From contig JBKBHA010000009.1 in NCBI GenBank assembly GCA_046297935.1, forward strand, positions 1 to 64,000: 64,000 bases of DNA, read 5' to 3'. Shown here one piece after another: positions 51,930-60,533 of the stretch. Each line of letters starts with the position of its first letter. Within the stretch, counting starts at the first letter, position 1. The DNA comes from CAYMZZ01 sp046297935 (GTDB lineage: Bacteria > Bacteroidota > Bacteroidia > Chitinophagales > Chitinophagaceae). The translations under genes were made by a program, and so were the position numbers. The notes under the pieces were generated by a model, which saw nothing but the letters and a program-made list of their open reading frames with translations, did not search any database and had not been told where the DNA came from.

Positions 51930-52820
51930 TCAGCTTTCTCTGCGTGCTTCAATTCCCGCGTAGCGTTCAGCTTCGTGCAACACAATTTTCCAGAAATTAT
52001 TTTGAAACTTTCTTGAAAATGGTTTGAAATGTCCCACTTTGTTTGTGTGGTAGTCTTTGGGCCGGTGTTTAAGCATACGTGTTTTAGTACCACGGTACAA
52101 GGCCAAAAGATCAGTAACCGTTTTGTCGGTGGCTATGGGATCGTCTTTGAAATAATGCGCCAGAATGGGAACACGGAGTGGGTGAAAGGCTTCTTCAGGA
52201 ATCGATTTTCCGAGGTGATCGCCAAAATAAAAATCGCTGCGGCACCATTGACTCCATTGACGAATCACCTCTTTTGGCAAATCCTCCATGATGCCCAACT
52301 TTTTCAACGGTGCATAGCCAAATAAAGGAGTCAGTATTGGATGAACAATATACCAGAGAACAGCGGCCGCAAGTCCGTAGCTGCGTTTCATTTTCCACCA
52401 GGTGCCGGTGGAGCTGCCAATGCCTATCACTACTTTTAACTCGTTGTTGTTTTCAGCAAAGCCAATCAACTGGGCTCCCATACTGTGACCAATCAAAAGC
52501 CGGGGCAGGTCGGGCGAATGAGTGCAGGCAAAGCGAATGGCCGCGGCCATATCGAGCCGGCCCCAATCGAGCAAACTGGCCTTCATATCTCGAAGCGAGC
52601 CATGCCGACTTCCACCAATGCCGCGATAATCATAACCAAGCACCCAAAAACCCTGATCGGCCAGAAACCGGCAGAAATGCTGGTAAAACTCTTTGCGTAT
52701 GCCGGCACCACTTTGAAAAATAATGAATCCCACTGCCGTTTGCCCCGGTTCGTAAAGCAGGGCATCCAACTCATATCCATCGCTGCAGGTAATAACAGTA
52801 CGGCTGTTGCTGAGATCCAT
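51930..52820 (-). CDS. Alpha/beta hydrolase (serine, YheT/S33-like)
   Basis: 296 residues. Nucleophile Ser113 in GHSMGAQ, oxyanion FQSGAG, Asp in YFKDDPIAT and His in NKVGHFKPF. Paralogous to the Cys-containing hydrolase at 49659. Cytosolic; substrate unknown. The family includes esterases and aminopeptidase-like lids. Confidence 0.85.
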   Translation of the reverse strand: MDLSNSRTVITCSDGYELDALLYEPGQTAVGFIIFQSGAGIRKEFYQHFCRFLADQGFWVLGYDYRGIGGSRHGSLRDMKASLLDWGRLDMAAAIRFACTHSPDLPRLLIGHSMGAQLIGFAENNNELKVVIGIGSSTGTWWKMKRSYGLAAAVLWYIVHPILTPLFGYAPLKKLGIMEDLPKEVIRQWSQWCRSDFYFGDHLGKSIPEEAFHPLRVPILAHYFKDDPIATDKTVTDLLALYRGTKTRMLKHRPKDYHTNKVGHFKPFSRKFQNNFWKIVLHEAERYAGIEARRES

Positions 52821-52938
52821 GCGACCAAAATAATATCTTTTTCCTTCAAATAAAATGAGTTAGCAAGGGATCGGTAAATTGATAAGTCAGGAATTTGGTA
52901 ATTTGAGCGCATTGGTTTCACAGCAAACTTGCCTGAAA

Positions 52939-54054
52939 ATGAAAAAAGTTACTGTACTGGGTGCCGGAATGGTTGGCAGCGCTATCGCAAGAGATCTGGC
53001 CGCCAGTTTTGAAGTAACCTCTATTGACCTGAACGGGTTGAACCTGCAGACGCTGGCCGCAAAACAACCTGCTGTTAAAACCGTTTGCGCCGACCTCCGG
53101 GATTTTTCCCGGTATCCTCAACTATTGCAGGGTGCCGATTGGGTGGTTACCGCAGTACCGGGCTTTATGGGTTACAAAGCGCTTGAGGCGGTGATTGATT
53201 CGGGCCATCATGCAGTGGATATTTCCTTTTTTCCCGAAAACGCACTGGACCTCGATCCTTTGGCAAAAAGTAGAAAAGTTACCGTCATAACCGATTGCGG
53301 CGTAGCCCCAGGAATGTCGAACCTGATCCTTGGTTACCATAACAGTCGTATGAAAATAGAAAGCATGCGCTGTTATGTGGGAGGTTTGCCTTTGCATCCC
53401 AAGCCTCCTTTTTTTTACAAAGCACCATTTTCACCAATTGATGTGTTGGAGGAGTACACCCGGCCGGCAAGGTTGCAGATTGGAGGGCACCAGGTAGTGC
53501 GGCCGGCATTAACTGATCGCGAAATTCTTTCGTTCGAGCCAGTAGGTCGTTTGGAAGCATTTAATACCGACGGGCTCCGTTCCCTGCTTATCACCATGGC
53601 GCATATTCCCGACATGATTGAAAAAACCCTCCGCTTTCCGGGACATATTGATCTGATTCTGGCTTTGCAACAGGCAGGATTCTTTGATTTGAAGGAAAGA
53701 ACTGTTGGTCATCAAAGAGTGGTGCCAATGCATTTAACCCGCGAAATACTGCTGGATCAATGGAAACTGTTGCCCGGCGAACCCGAGTTTACCATCATGA
53801 GCGTACAAATAGAAGGCGGAGGAAAAAAAATCGACTGGCACTTGTATGATGAATACGATGCAGCTACCGGCATCAGTTCAATGGCAAGAACCACGGGATA
53901 CACCTGCACTGCCGCCGTCAATCTGCTTGCCAACGGAATGTTCAATCAGCCTGGCGTATTTCCACCCGAGCTGGTTGGCGTCGATGAAGCATGTTTTCAG
54001 TTTGTGTTGACCTATCTGAGCGAGCGAGGAGTTAAATGGACAAGGTCCTTCTAA
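52939..54054 (+). CDS. Saccharopine dehydrogenase family protein
   Basis: 371 residues from ATG 52939 (MKKVTVLGAGMVGSAIARDL); an ATG at 52879 adds a non-family 20-residue tail. Rossmann GAGMVG, then DWVVTAVPGFMGYKALEAVIDSG and DCGVAPGMSNLILGYH. These are NAD(P)-dependent enzymes of lysine or carboxynorspermidine metabolism; the subtype is not clear. A TAATTTG box lies upstream. Monocistronic. Confidence 0.88.
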   Translation: MKKVTVLGAGMVGSAIARDLAASFEVTSIDLNGLNLQTLAAKQPAVKTVCADLRDFSRYPQLLQGADWVVTAVPGFMGYKALEAVIDSGHHAVDISFFPENALDLDPLAKSRKVTVITDCGVAPGMSNLILGYHNSRMKIESMRCYVGGLPLHPKPPFFYKAPFSPIDVLEEYTRPARLQIGGHQVVRPALTDREILSFEPVGRLEAFNTDGLRSLLITMAHIPDMIEKTLRFPGHIDLILALQQAGFFDLKERTVGHQRVVPMHLTREILLDQWKLLPGEPEFTIMSVQIEGGGKKIDWHLYDEYDAATGISSMARTTGYTCTAAVNLLANGMFNQPGVFPPELVGVDEACFQFVLTYLSERGVKWTRSF

Positions 54055-54085
54055 CCCAGCGACCCTCCCCCTCCCCAAAAGGAGG

Positions 54086-54114
54086 GCAAAAAAAACTGCA
54101 ACATCAGTTGCAGT
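54086..54114 (-). terminator. Terminator copy 2 after nfu
   Basis: Perfect stem ACTGCAAC/GTTGCAGT (54095-54102, 54107-54114) with loop ATCA on the plus strand, followed on the minus strand by a run of T. Part of a roughly 92-bp tandem duplication that also includes CTCCCCAAAAGGAGGG. Confidence 0.85.
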
Positions 54115-54179
54115 CCTTACTCCATTAAATTCTCTTTCCACTCCCCACTCCCCACATTCCACTCCCCAAAAGGAGGGGC

Positions 54180-54206
54180 AAAAAAAACTGCAACTGATGT
54201 TGCAGT
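54180..54206 (-). terminator. Terminator copy 1 after nfu
   Basis: The same stem ACTGCAAC/GTTGCAGT (54187-54194, 54199-54206) but with loop TGAT, the reverse complement of the loop in the other copy. A T-run follows on the minus strand. It ends transcription of the leftward nfu gene. Confidence 0.88.
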
Positions 54207-54256
54207 CCGTAATCTATTAAATTCTCTTTCCACTCCCCACTTTCCACTCCCCATAA

Positions 54257-54853
54257 TCATTCCGACATCGCCACCACTTCCTTCACCTCAGGAATCATTC
54301 GCTTCATCATGCCTTCTATACCGGCTTTAAGTGTAATCATGCTGCTGGGGCAACCGCTACAGGCACCCTGCATACTGAGATTCACTGTACCATCTTCATA
54401 GCTCTTGAACTGAATGGCACCGCCATCCATTTCAACCGCAGGACGCACGTAATTATCGAGGAGTTCTTTGATGCGCTTTACAACATCATCGTCGTCGGCA
54501 GCTACTTCATTGCTGCTGCTGGGACGGGTTGCTGCCAGTTCTTCTTCATTCACTACCGCTTTGCCTTCTTCCAGATAATCTTTCAGAAACTGGCGAATGC
54601 TCGGTATTACATCCTGCCATTCGGTTTCAGATGTTTTGGTAAGCGTAACAAAATTGCTGGCTACAAATACCGCTTTGATAAAGGGGAAGCCGAACAGTTC
54701 GGTTGCCAGCGGCGAAGGCTTGGCACTTTCGGCATCGGGGAAATCAACACTCTTACCGGGATACAGCAGTTTGTTGGCAACAAACTTCATTGTCTCCGGA
54801 TTGGGGGTCATTTCCGTATAAATACTGATCATTGGGTTACCTGTCTTAATCAT
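54257..54853 (-). CDS. NifU family Fe-S cluster carrier (Nfu)
   Basis: 198 residues from ATG 54853 (an ATG at 54898 and internal MISIYTEMTPNPETMKF are alternatives). Nfu_N domain (about 10-95), an acidic Ser/Asp linker (SSSNEVAADDDD), then the NifU C-terminal domain with the cluster-binding CSGCPSS. Delivers 4Fe-4S clusters to apo-enzymes such as NadA or lipoate synthase. Confidence 0.93.
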   Translation of the reverse strand: MIKTGNPMISIYTEMTPNPETMKFVANKLLYPGKSVDFPDAESAKPSPLATELFGFPFIKAVFVASNFVTLTKTSETEWQDVIPSIRQFLKDYLEEGKAVVNEEELAATRPSSSNEVAADDDDVVKRIKELLDNYVRPAVEMDGGAIQFKSYEDGTVNLSMQGACSGCPSSMITLKAGIEGMMKRMIPEVKEVVAMSE

Positions 54854-54927
54854 TTCATTCGTTTTTTGGTTCTGCGAACCAGTCTGCAAAACTAACAAGA
54901 AATAACGGCTTCTGTTCAGGCAACTCT

Positions 54928-55653
54928 TTATTCTGTGAAACGACCGGTTTTTTTAAGGAACCTGATCAGAACATAAATCAGTAATAATGCACCCAGAATA
55001 ATGCCAATCAACAGGTTGCGCTGATCAACATCGTAGCCGGTAAGCATGGGGTAATTCAACAATAGCAGGAGGGTGATACCGATCAGCCAGATGAACTGGG
55101 TTGTATGTTCTTTTAAAATCCAGCGTTTCCAATTGAATTCCATGCTGCTAAAGGTTTTTCCCAGGCCCTTCAGGCTGGGAAACCAGCGGTTTACGTCTTT
55201 GCAATATTCGTCGAAACCCGGGCCAAACTTGCCCCTCAGAAAATTTTCCTCTGCCAGCACAATGGCCTGGTAGATGAACAGAAAAATAGGAATTACGATG
55301 GCCACATAAATCAGTGAATTGGCCAGAATGCCTACTCCCAACAACATCAAAATATTGCCCACATACAACGGATTGCGAACATGACGGAAGATGCCTTCCG
55401 TAACCAGTCCCTCTGCATAGGGTTTACCTTCTTTGCCACCGCGAACAATATAGGCCAACCCGATTGTGAGCCCACGGATCAACTGTCCCAGCACGGTAAC
55501 AATGAGGCCAATTGCAATGGGCCAGATATAGTAGTGCGACCCTCCCGTTTCGGGACCAACCAGCGGCCATGAAGGAATAAAGAGTGCCGCATAAAACAGA
55601 ATAAAGATCCAGTTGCGGTATTTGAAGAAAAAGTTACCAATGGCAACCATCAT
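54928..55653 (-). CDS. Isoprenylcysteine carboxyl methyltransferase family protein
   Basis: 241 residues with about six membrane helices. The SAM-binding signature LVTEGIFRHVRNPLYVGNIL and the EE in LAEENFLRGKFGPGFDEYCKDVNRWFP match bacterial ICMT/phospholipid methyltransferase proteins. Bacterial members probably methylate lipids or small acids; substrate unknown. Confidence 0.87.
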   Translation of the reverse strand: MMVAIGNFFFKYRNWIFILFYAALFIPSWPLVGPETGGSHYYIWPIAIGLIVTVLGQLIRGLTIGLAYIVRGGKEGKPYAEGLVTEGIFRHVRNPLYVGNILMLLGVGILANSLIYVAIVIPIFLFIYQAIVLAEENFLRGKFGPGFDEYCKDVNRWFPSLKGLGKTFSSMEFNWKRWILKEHTTQFIWLIGITLLLLLNYPMLTGYDVDQRNLLIGIILGALLLIYVLIRFLKKTGRFTE

Positions 55654-55699
55654 AATGGGCAGATTTTAATTGGCATTTTGCGAAGCAAAACGCCCCAAT

Positions 55700-56428
55700 T
55701 TACTTTTTGGTAGCGATGAGTCCGGCGAAATTGTACCATTTAAAAAACACTTCGCAATGATCAAATCCCTGATCGCGCAATAGTGAAATATTCTCACTGA
55801 GTTTATAAGGGATCAGCACATTTTCGAGCGCTTCACGTTTCTGCGAAATCTCTAACTCGCTGTACTGATTTCGACGTTTGTAGTTGTAGTAGTAGCGGAT
55901 AAAATCGCGATTGAAGCGGCTTTCTTCCGCAAGAATTTTTTCGATTAATATCAATGCTCCGCCGGGACGCAGACCTTTATAAATATCGCGCACTAATTTT
56001 TCCCGGTAAATGGGACGTACAAACTGGAGGGTCAGACAAAGCACTACCACCGACGCGTTTTCGATGGCTACACCCTGGTTCAGGTCGGCACAGCGCAGGT
56101 CGTATGGCCGGGTAAAACCCTGTTCTTTCAACTTGGCGTCGCACTTGCTCAGCATTTCCTGCGAGTCGTCGATACCTACAAATCGAATAGAGGGATTGAC
56201 CAGGGTATTCATTCCAATCATGGTGGTTCCGGTTGAGCAGCCCAGGTCGTACACATCGCTCCCTTCCACTGCATGATCCGCCGCCAGCTCAGCCATCATC
56301 CGTTGCATTTCGCCATAGTAGGGAACCGAGCGGTTCACCATGTCGTCGAACACACTGGCCACGTTGGCGCCAAACTTGAAGTCGCTGACTTTTTCAATCT
56401 CGCCCCTGAATACTTCGTCTTTTCCCAT
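55700..56428 (-). CDS. cmoA: Carboxy-S-adenosyl-L-methionine synthase CmoA
   Basis: 242 residues from ATG 56428 (MGKDEVFRGEIEKVSDFKF); a much longer open frame upstream is rejected. Converts SAM and prephenate to carboxy-SAM for cmo5U34 tRNA modification. Motifs: FDDMVNRSVPYYGEM, DLGCSTGTT, NPSIRFVGIDDSQEML and the CmoA-specific YSELEISQKREALENVLIPY. No cmoB was found in the window. Divergent from the ArsC-like gene. Confidence 0.92.
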   Translation of the reverse strand: MGKDEVFRGEIEKVSDFKFGANVASVFDDMVNRSVPYYGEMQRMMAELAADHAVEGSDVYDLGCSTGTTMIGMNTLVNPSIRFVGIDDSQEMLSKCDAKLKEQGFTRPYDLRCADLNQGVAIENASVVVLCLTLQFVRPIYREKLVRDIYKGLRPGGALILIEKILAEESRFNRDFIRYYYNYKRRNQYSELEISQKREALENVLIPYKLSENISLLRDQGFDHCEVFFKWYNFAGLIATKK

Positions 56429-56512
56429 AACCTTTGACAATTGAATATTTTTACAAAATAAAGGAAATTGCAGCGACTGCGAACTGATAGCACAGCTGCT
56501 TGTAATACTAAC

Positions 56513-56869
56513 ATGAAAAAAATTTATCATCTCGCTAACTGCACTACCTGCCAGGCTATAATAAAGGAAACAGCTATCGATCAGAAAGGATTCGAGATGC
56601 AGGACATCAAGACTGAAAAAATTACCGCTGCCCAGCTCGATCAAATGAAGGCAATGGCGGGTAGCTATGAAGCACTGTTTAGCCGACGCGCCATGAAGTA
56701 CAAGGAATGGGGTTTAAAAGACAAGCAGCTTACCGAAAAAGACTATCGCCAGTATATTCTCGATGAATACACTTTTTTGAAGCGCCCTGTAGTAATCATG
56801 GGCAAGAAAATCTTTATTGGCAGCGAAAAAAAGAACCTGTCGGCCCTGACGGAAGCTCTATCGCGTTAG
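56513..56869 (+). CDS. ArsC/Spx-like thioredoxin-fold protein
   Basis: 118 residues from ATG 56513 (MKKIYHLANCTTCQAII). CTTC near the N-terminus gives Cys10 and Cys13, then the ArsC-type FEMQDIKTEKITAAQLDQM, FSRRAMKYKEWGLKDKQLTEKDY and LKRPVVIMGKKIFIG. These are arsenate-reductase-like proteins; many lack arsenate activity and act in thiol redox. Overlaps the convergent MFS gene by 4 bp. Confidence 0.85.
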   Translation: MKKIYHLANCTTCQAIIKETAIDQKGFEMQDIKTEKITAAQLDQMKAMAGSYEALFSRRAMKYKEWGLKDKQLTEKDYRQYILDEYTFLKRPVVIMGKKIFIGSEKKNLSALTEALSR

Positions 56870-58128
56870 TGTGAAACAGGGGCGGCCAACTCGTCCGGCA
56901 TGGCGGCCTGTTCAGGCACCGGGTGCTTTCGGCGAAACACCAGCCAGGCCACCCAAATGCTGCCCAGCATCAGAATGCCTCCCAGCAAAAAGTGAATTCC
57001 CGGAAAATGTACCGGAGCATCGGGCTTGGCAAAATGGTAATATAGATTGTTCATCAGGCCCGGACCAATGATCATGGTAAGGCTCATCAGACTTGTGAGC
57101 GCGCCTTGTAACTCGCCCTGCTGGCTGGGCGGAACATAACCGGCCATAATACTTTGAAGGGAAGGACCGGCAATACCACCCAGACAATATGGAATCAGTG
57201 ATACAAATAATACCCATGTTTGACCAGCAAAAGCCATAATGATCAGGCCCAGGGCATAAAAGAAGAGACCCAGATAGGTACTTTTTTCATTGCCAAGGCG
57301 GGGATTAACCACTCTGGTAAGTCCGCCTTGTACGGCACCCACCAGCAGACCCACCACACCCAGACTGAGACCAACCATTTTCTCAGACCACTGAAACTGA
57401 TCCATTGTGAAAAAATTCCAGTTGGCCTGTACAGCCTGTGCTGCCAGATAAATCAGGAAAAACGAAAGAGATAAGCCGAATACGGCCCGATGCTTTTTTA
57501 AGAACAGCAGCGAGCCAATCGGGTTAGCGCGACTCCAGCTAAAGCTCCGGCGATTTTCTTTACTTAAAGATTCCGGCAGAATAAAATAGCCGTACAAACA
57601 GTTGAGCAGGCAAAGAGAGGCAGCCGCATAGAAGGGCGCCCGGGTGCCAAAATCAGCCAGGAGTCCACCCAATGCCGGACCAATGATAAATCCAATTCCA
57701 AAAGCCGCTCCAATCAACCCAAAGTTTTTGGCCCTCGTTTCTGCCGTACTCACATCTGCTATGTATGCCGCGGCTGTGGTAAAGCTGGCGCCGGTGATGC
57801 CGGCAATTATTCGACCAACGAATAACCAGCCGTAGTTGGGAGCCAGTGCAAGGAAAAGATAGTCTATTCCAAACCCAAGCAACGAAAACAGCAGAACTGG
57901 TCTTCGGCCATAACGGTCACTCAGGTTGCCAATCAGTGGCGCAAATACAAATTGCACCAGCGAATACACGCTGATCAGCCAGGCTCCGTATGGGCTGGCT
58001 TCGTTTACTGATATGCCTTTCAGTTCTGCAATCAGTTTGGGCATAACCGGAATGATCAGCCCCCAACCCATCACATCGATGAGCAGAGTTACAAAGATGA
58101 AGCCAATGGCGGCCTTACGATTTACCAT
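56866..58128 (-). CDS. MFS drug efflux protein (TCR/Tet family)
   Basis: 420 residues, 12 membrane helices. Motif A GNLSDRYGRRPVLLF in the loop 2-3, TM1 DVMGWGLIIPVMPKLI and TM5 GFIIGPALGGLLADFG are as in TetA-type drug/H+ antiporters. Exported substrate unknown; no TetR-type regulator is adjacent, so I do not infer tetracycline resistance. Confidence 0.9.
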   Translation of the reverse strand: MVNRKAAIGFIFVTLLIDVMGWGLIIPVMPKLIAELKGISVNEASPYGAWLISVYSLVQFVFAPLIGNLSDRYGRRPVLLFSLLGFGIDYLFLALAPNYGWLFVGRIIAGITGASFTTAAAYIADVSTAETRAKNFGLIGAAFGIGFIIGPALGGLLADFGTRAPFYAAASLCLLNCLYGYFILPESLSKENRRSFSWSRANPIGSLLFLKKHRAVFGLSLSFFLIYLAAQAVQANWNFFTMDQFQWSEKMVGLSLGVVGLLVGAVQGGLTRVVNPRLGNEKSTYLGLFFYALGLIIMAFAGQTWVLFVSLIPYCLGGIAGPSLQSIMAGYVPPSQQGELQGALTSLMSLTMIIGPGLMNNLYYHFAKPDAPVHFPGIHFLLGGILMLGSIWVAWLVFRRKHPVPEQAAMPDELAAPVSH

Positions 58129-58255
58129 AAAAATTGAATGGGATGCCGCAAAAATGAAGGAAAATTATCTGAAGGACAGCAAAATTTCGGTAAACAGGCA
58201 TGTTTTTGGCCATAGATATTAACAAATTGACCGTGAATAGCAGTTTTGCAGTAAT

Positions 58256-58263
58256 TATCTTTG
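58256..58263 (+). promoter_or_regulatory. -7 promoter box for the OmpA gene
   Basis: TATCTTTG, an exact match, with a leader of about 70 nt before the ATG at 58338, unlike the very short leaders elsewhere. Confidence 0.55.
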
Positions 58264-58337
58264 CGACCTTAACAACTACTGCAATTGTTGTTCGCAGTTA
58301 AGGCTTAAATTATTTCGTCAACCAAAAATCAGGTGTA

Positions 58338-59213
58338 ATGAATCTTCAAAAATTCCTTCTCCCAGCTGCTGCCACCTTGTTGCTGGCTTCCTGTGTTAGT
58401 TCCAAGAAGTACAAGCAGGCACAGGCAGATCTGGAGACCCTTCGGGCGCAACAAACCACGCTGCAGGGTAGTTTGAACGACTGTAACAATGAAAAAACAA
58501 CACTTTCCAATCAAAAGTCGAACCTCGAAAGCGAAATCGCCGGTTTGAACAAGCAGATTGATCTGTTGAAGCAAAACAATACCCAGGCGCTGAAGCAGCT
58601 GGAAGATATGTCGGTTATTTCGTCGGCACAGGCTGAAAGCATCAAGCGTTCTATGGAGAATATTGGCGCAAAAGACAATTATATCCAGACGCTGCAGCAA
58701 CAAATGGCTCGCAAAGACTCATTGAATATGGCGCTGGTGATGAATCTGAAGGGTGCAATTGGCAACCTTGATGACGAGGATATTAATATCAAAGTAGATA
58801 AAGGAGTTGTTTATATCGACATCAGCGATAAGCTGCTGTTTAAAACCGCCAAGTTTGAAGTTACTCCTCAGGCAAAAGAAGTATTGGGTAAAGTAGCTGA
58901 AGTGCTGAAAAACCAGCCTGATATTGAGTTCATGGTAGAGGGTCATACCGACAATGTTCCTTACAAGGGAAGTGGCAACCTGGCCGATAACTGGGACCTG
59001 AGTGTGAAGCGCGCCACATCAATCGTGCGTATCCTGCAGGATCAGTACGGACTTGATCCCGCAAAAATGGCCGCTGCCGGACGTGGAGAATATAAACCTG
59101 TTGCCGATAATGCAACTGCCGAAGGCCGCGCCCAAAACCGTCGCACACGTATTGTAATTCTTCCGCAACTGGATCAGTTCTTTAAGTTGCTGGAGCCCAA
59201 GAAGGGATACTGA
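58338..59213 (+). CDS. OmpA family lipoprotein with coiled coil
   Basis: 291 residues. Lipobox LLASC (Cys19), a long coiled coil (about 25-130, QADLETLRAQQTTLQ...), then an OmpA C-terminal peptidoglycan-binding domain (about 150-275): EFMVEGHTDNVPYKGSG, NWDLSVKRATSIVRIL and NRRTRIVILPQ. Anchors the outer membrane to the wall. Its stop is followed directly by the GTGAGAG array. Confidence 0.93.
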   Translation: MNLQKFLLPAAATLLLASCVSSKKYKQAQADLETLRAQQTTLQGSLNDCNNEKTTLSNQKSNLESEIAGLNKQIDLLKQNNTQALKQLEDMSVISSAQAESIKRSMENIGAKDNYIQTLQQQMARKDSLNMALVMNLKGAIGNLDDEDINIKVDKGVVYIDISDKLLFKTAKFEVTPQAKEVLGKVAEVLKNQPDIEFMVEGHTDNVPYKGSGNLADNWDLSVKRATSIVRILQDQYGLDPAKMAAAGRGEYKPVADNATAEGRAQNRRTRIVILPQLDQFFKLLEPKKGY

Positions 59214-59472
59214 TGGTGAGAGGTGAAAGGTGAGAGGTGAGGGGTGAGAGGTGAGAGGTGAGAGGTGAGAGGGGAGAGGTGAGAGGGGAGAATGCAAAAA
59301 TCTGCGTCATCTGCGAAAAAAAATCTGCGCAATCTGCGGGAACAGAATTCTCACTACAGTAGGCAAACTACCTACTCTGGCAAAAGTTCTGTTCCGGCAA
59401 ATTGCGCAGATTTTTACATTCTCACCTCTCACCTTTCACCTTTCACCTCTCCCCTCTCACCTTTCACCTCTC
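59214..59472. repeat. Giant inverted repeat: GTGAGAG arrays around an ATCTGCG palindrome (element 1)
   Basis: Left side (to about 59292): tandem 7-mers GTGAGAG/GTGAAAG/GTGGGAG. Right side (59418-59472): their reverse complement. Between are ATCTGCG repeats and 27-nt arms 59321-59347 and 59387-59413 that pair with two mismatches, with an inner AGTAGG/CCTACT hairpin. The loop contains CTACAGTAGGCAA. The asparaginase gene ends inside the right array. No gene in this 250 bp. Confidence 0.88.
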
Positions 59473-59949
59473 CTCAAACACCCCCGTCTGCTTATTCTTC
59501 CTCACATTATCCGCATTGAAATATCGCCCGTTCATTGCCACATACACTCCTGCGGGCAGAGTTTGAACAAAGGCCAGGGCACTGCCCAGGTTGAATAGTC
59601 CATCCGAGCTACCAAATTTAATAGGGATCATCGCTCCCGTCAGAACAATCGTTTTGCCTTTCACTCTTTCGGCCAGGTATTGAGCTGTTTCCGACATAGT
59701 ATCTGTTCCGTGTGTAATTACGATCTGATCTTCTTCGCTTTGTGCACACTGATGTGCAATTAGCTCGCGGTCTTCCATCGTCATCTCCAGACTGTCGATC
59801 ATCATCAATGTTCTGATTTCGATCTTAAGCCGACAACGTCCCATTTCCAGCAGATCGTGCATATGTGTGTCTTTGAAATAGAGTTCACCGTTCAGTTCGT
59901 TATACTCTTTGTCAAATGTGCCACCTGTTATGAAAATCCGAATCGCCAT
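59464..59949 (-). CDS. Asparaginase N-terminal domain protein
   Basis: 161 residues, half of a standard L-asparaginase. It keeps the catalytic N-domain: FITGGTFDKEY, the second catalytic Thr-Asp pair in VITHGTDTMSETAQYL and the Lys in GAMIPIKFGSSDG. The C-terminal domain is missing, as in a group of short Bacteroidota asparaginase-domain proteins. Its 3' end runs into the GTGAGAG repeat, so either it is a natural short form or the end has been replaced. Activity uncertain. Confidence 0.8.
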   Translation of the reverse strand: MAIRIFITGGTFDKEYNELNGELYFKDTHMHDLLEMGRCRLKIEIRTLMMIDSLEMTMEDRELIAHQCAQSEEDQIVITHGTDTMSETAQYLAERVKGKTIVLTGAMIPIKFGSSDGLFNLGSALAFVQTLPAGVYVAMNGRYFNADNVRKNKQTGVFEER

Positions 59950-60072
59950 ATTGGTAGATGTTTGGGCAAATGTATTGTAAAATGCAGGGAATGGTTGTTT
60001 TCGGCCCAGGGGATCGTTTTAAACTGATTTCCCTAACTTGTATGCGTCATTCATTTTTCAAATTCTGTTACA

Positions 60073-60510
60073 ATGGAACGCGATATCACTAAAAAATATT
60101 CAAACGGCGAAGTAACGGTTGTCTGGAAACCAAAGGTCTGCATTCATTCTACCATTTGCTGGAAGGCGGCTACCGGTCTGCCAGAAGTGTTCAACCCTTC
60201 TAAACGACCCTGGATTGAACTGGAAGCTGCCGATACAGAAAGAATCGTAGATCAGGTGAAGAAATGCCCCAGTGGTGCTCTTAGTTATTATTACAATAAT
60301 GAAACTAAAGAGAAAGTGGAAGTGACCACCCAAACAGAGGTGGAAGTAACACCCAACGGTCCGCTGCTGGTATACGGCAATATTACTATTCGCGATGCAG
60401 CAGGCAACGAAACCAAACGACATAAAGTGACAGCTTTTTGTCGCTGCGGACATTCGCAAAACAAGCCCTATTGCGATGGCAGCCATGTACGCCAGGGCTT
60501 CAATGGATAA
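60073..60510 (+). CDS. Fer4_19 plus CDGSH iron-sulfur domain protein
   Basis: 145 residues. First half: a divergent 4Fe-4S-type domain (KPKVCIHSTICWKAATGLPEVFN, KKCPSGALSYY). Second half: CDGSH 2Fe-2S domain CRCGHSQNKPYCDGSHVRQGF. Likely cytosolic redox or cluster-transfer protein; this two-domain arrangement is common in bacteria and its role is not settled. Confidence 0.92.
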   Translation: MERDITKKYSNGEVTVVWKPKVCIHSTICWKAATGLPEVFNPSKRPWIELEAADTERIVDQVKKCPSGALSYYYNNETKEKVEVTTQTEVEVTPNGPLLVYGNITIRDAAGNETKRHKVTAFCRCGHSQNKPYCDGSHVRQGFNG

Positions 60511-60533
60511 TATGTTTGAAAAAATATAATAGT

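Noticed and set aside
56429..56644. N-terminal extension of CmoA by 72 residues
   Set aside because: The extension has no CmoA similarity and would overlap the start region of the divergent ArsC-like gene; MGKDEVF fits the family start.
56866..58128. Tetracycline resistance gene tet
   Set aside because: Only the broad TCR/Tet-type MFS family can be supported; there is no TetR neighbour or mobile context.
59214..59472. CRISPR array
   Set aside because: The repeats are 7-mers in tandem without unique spacers, and no cas genes are in the window.
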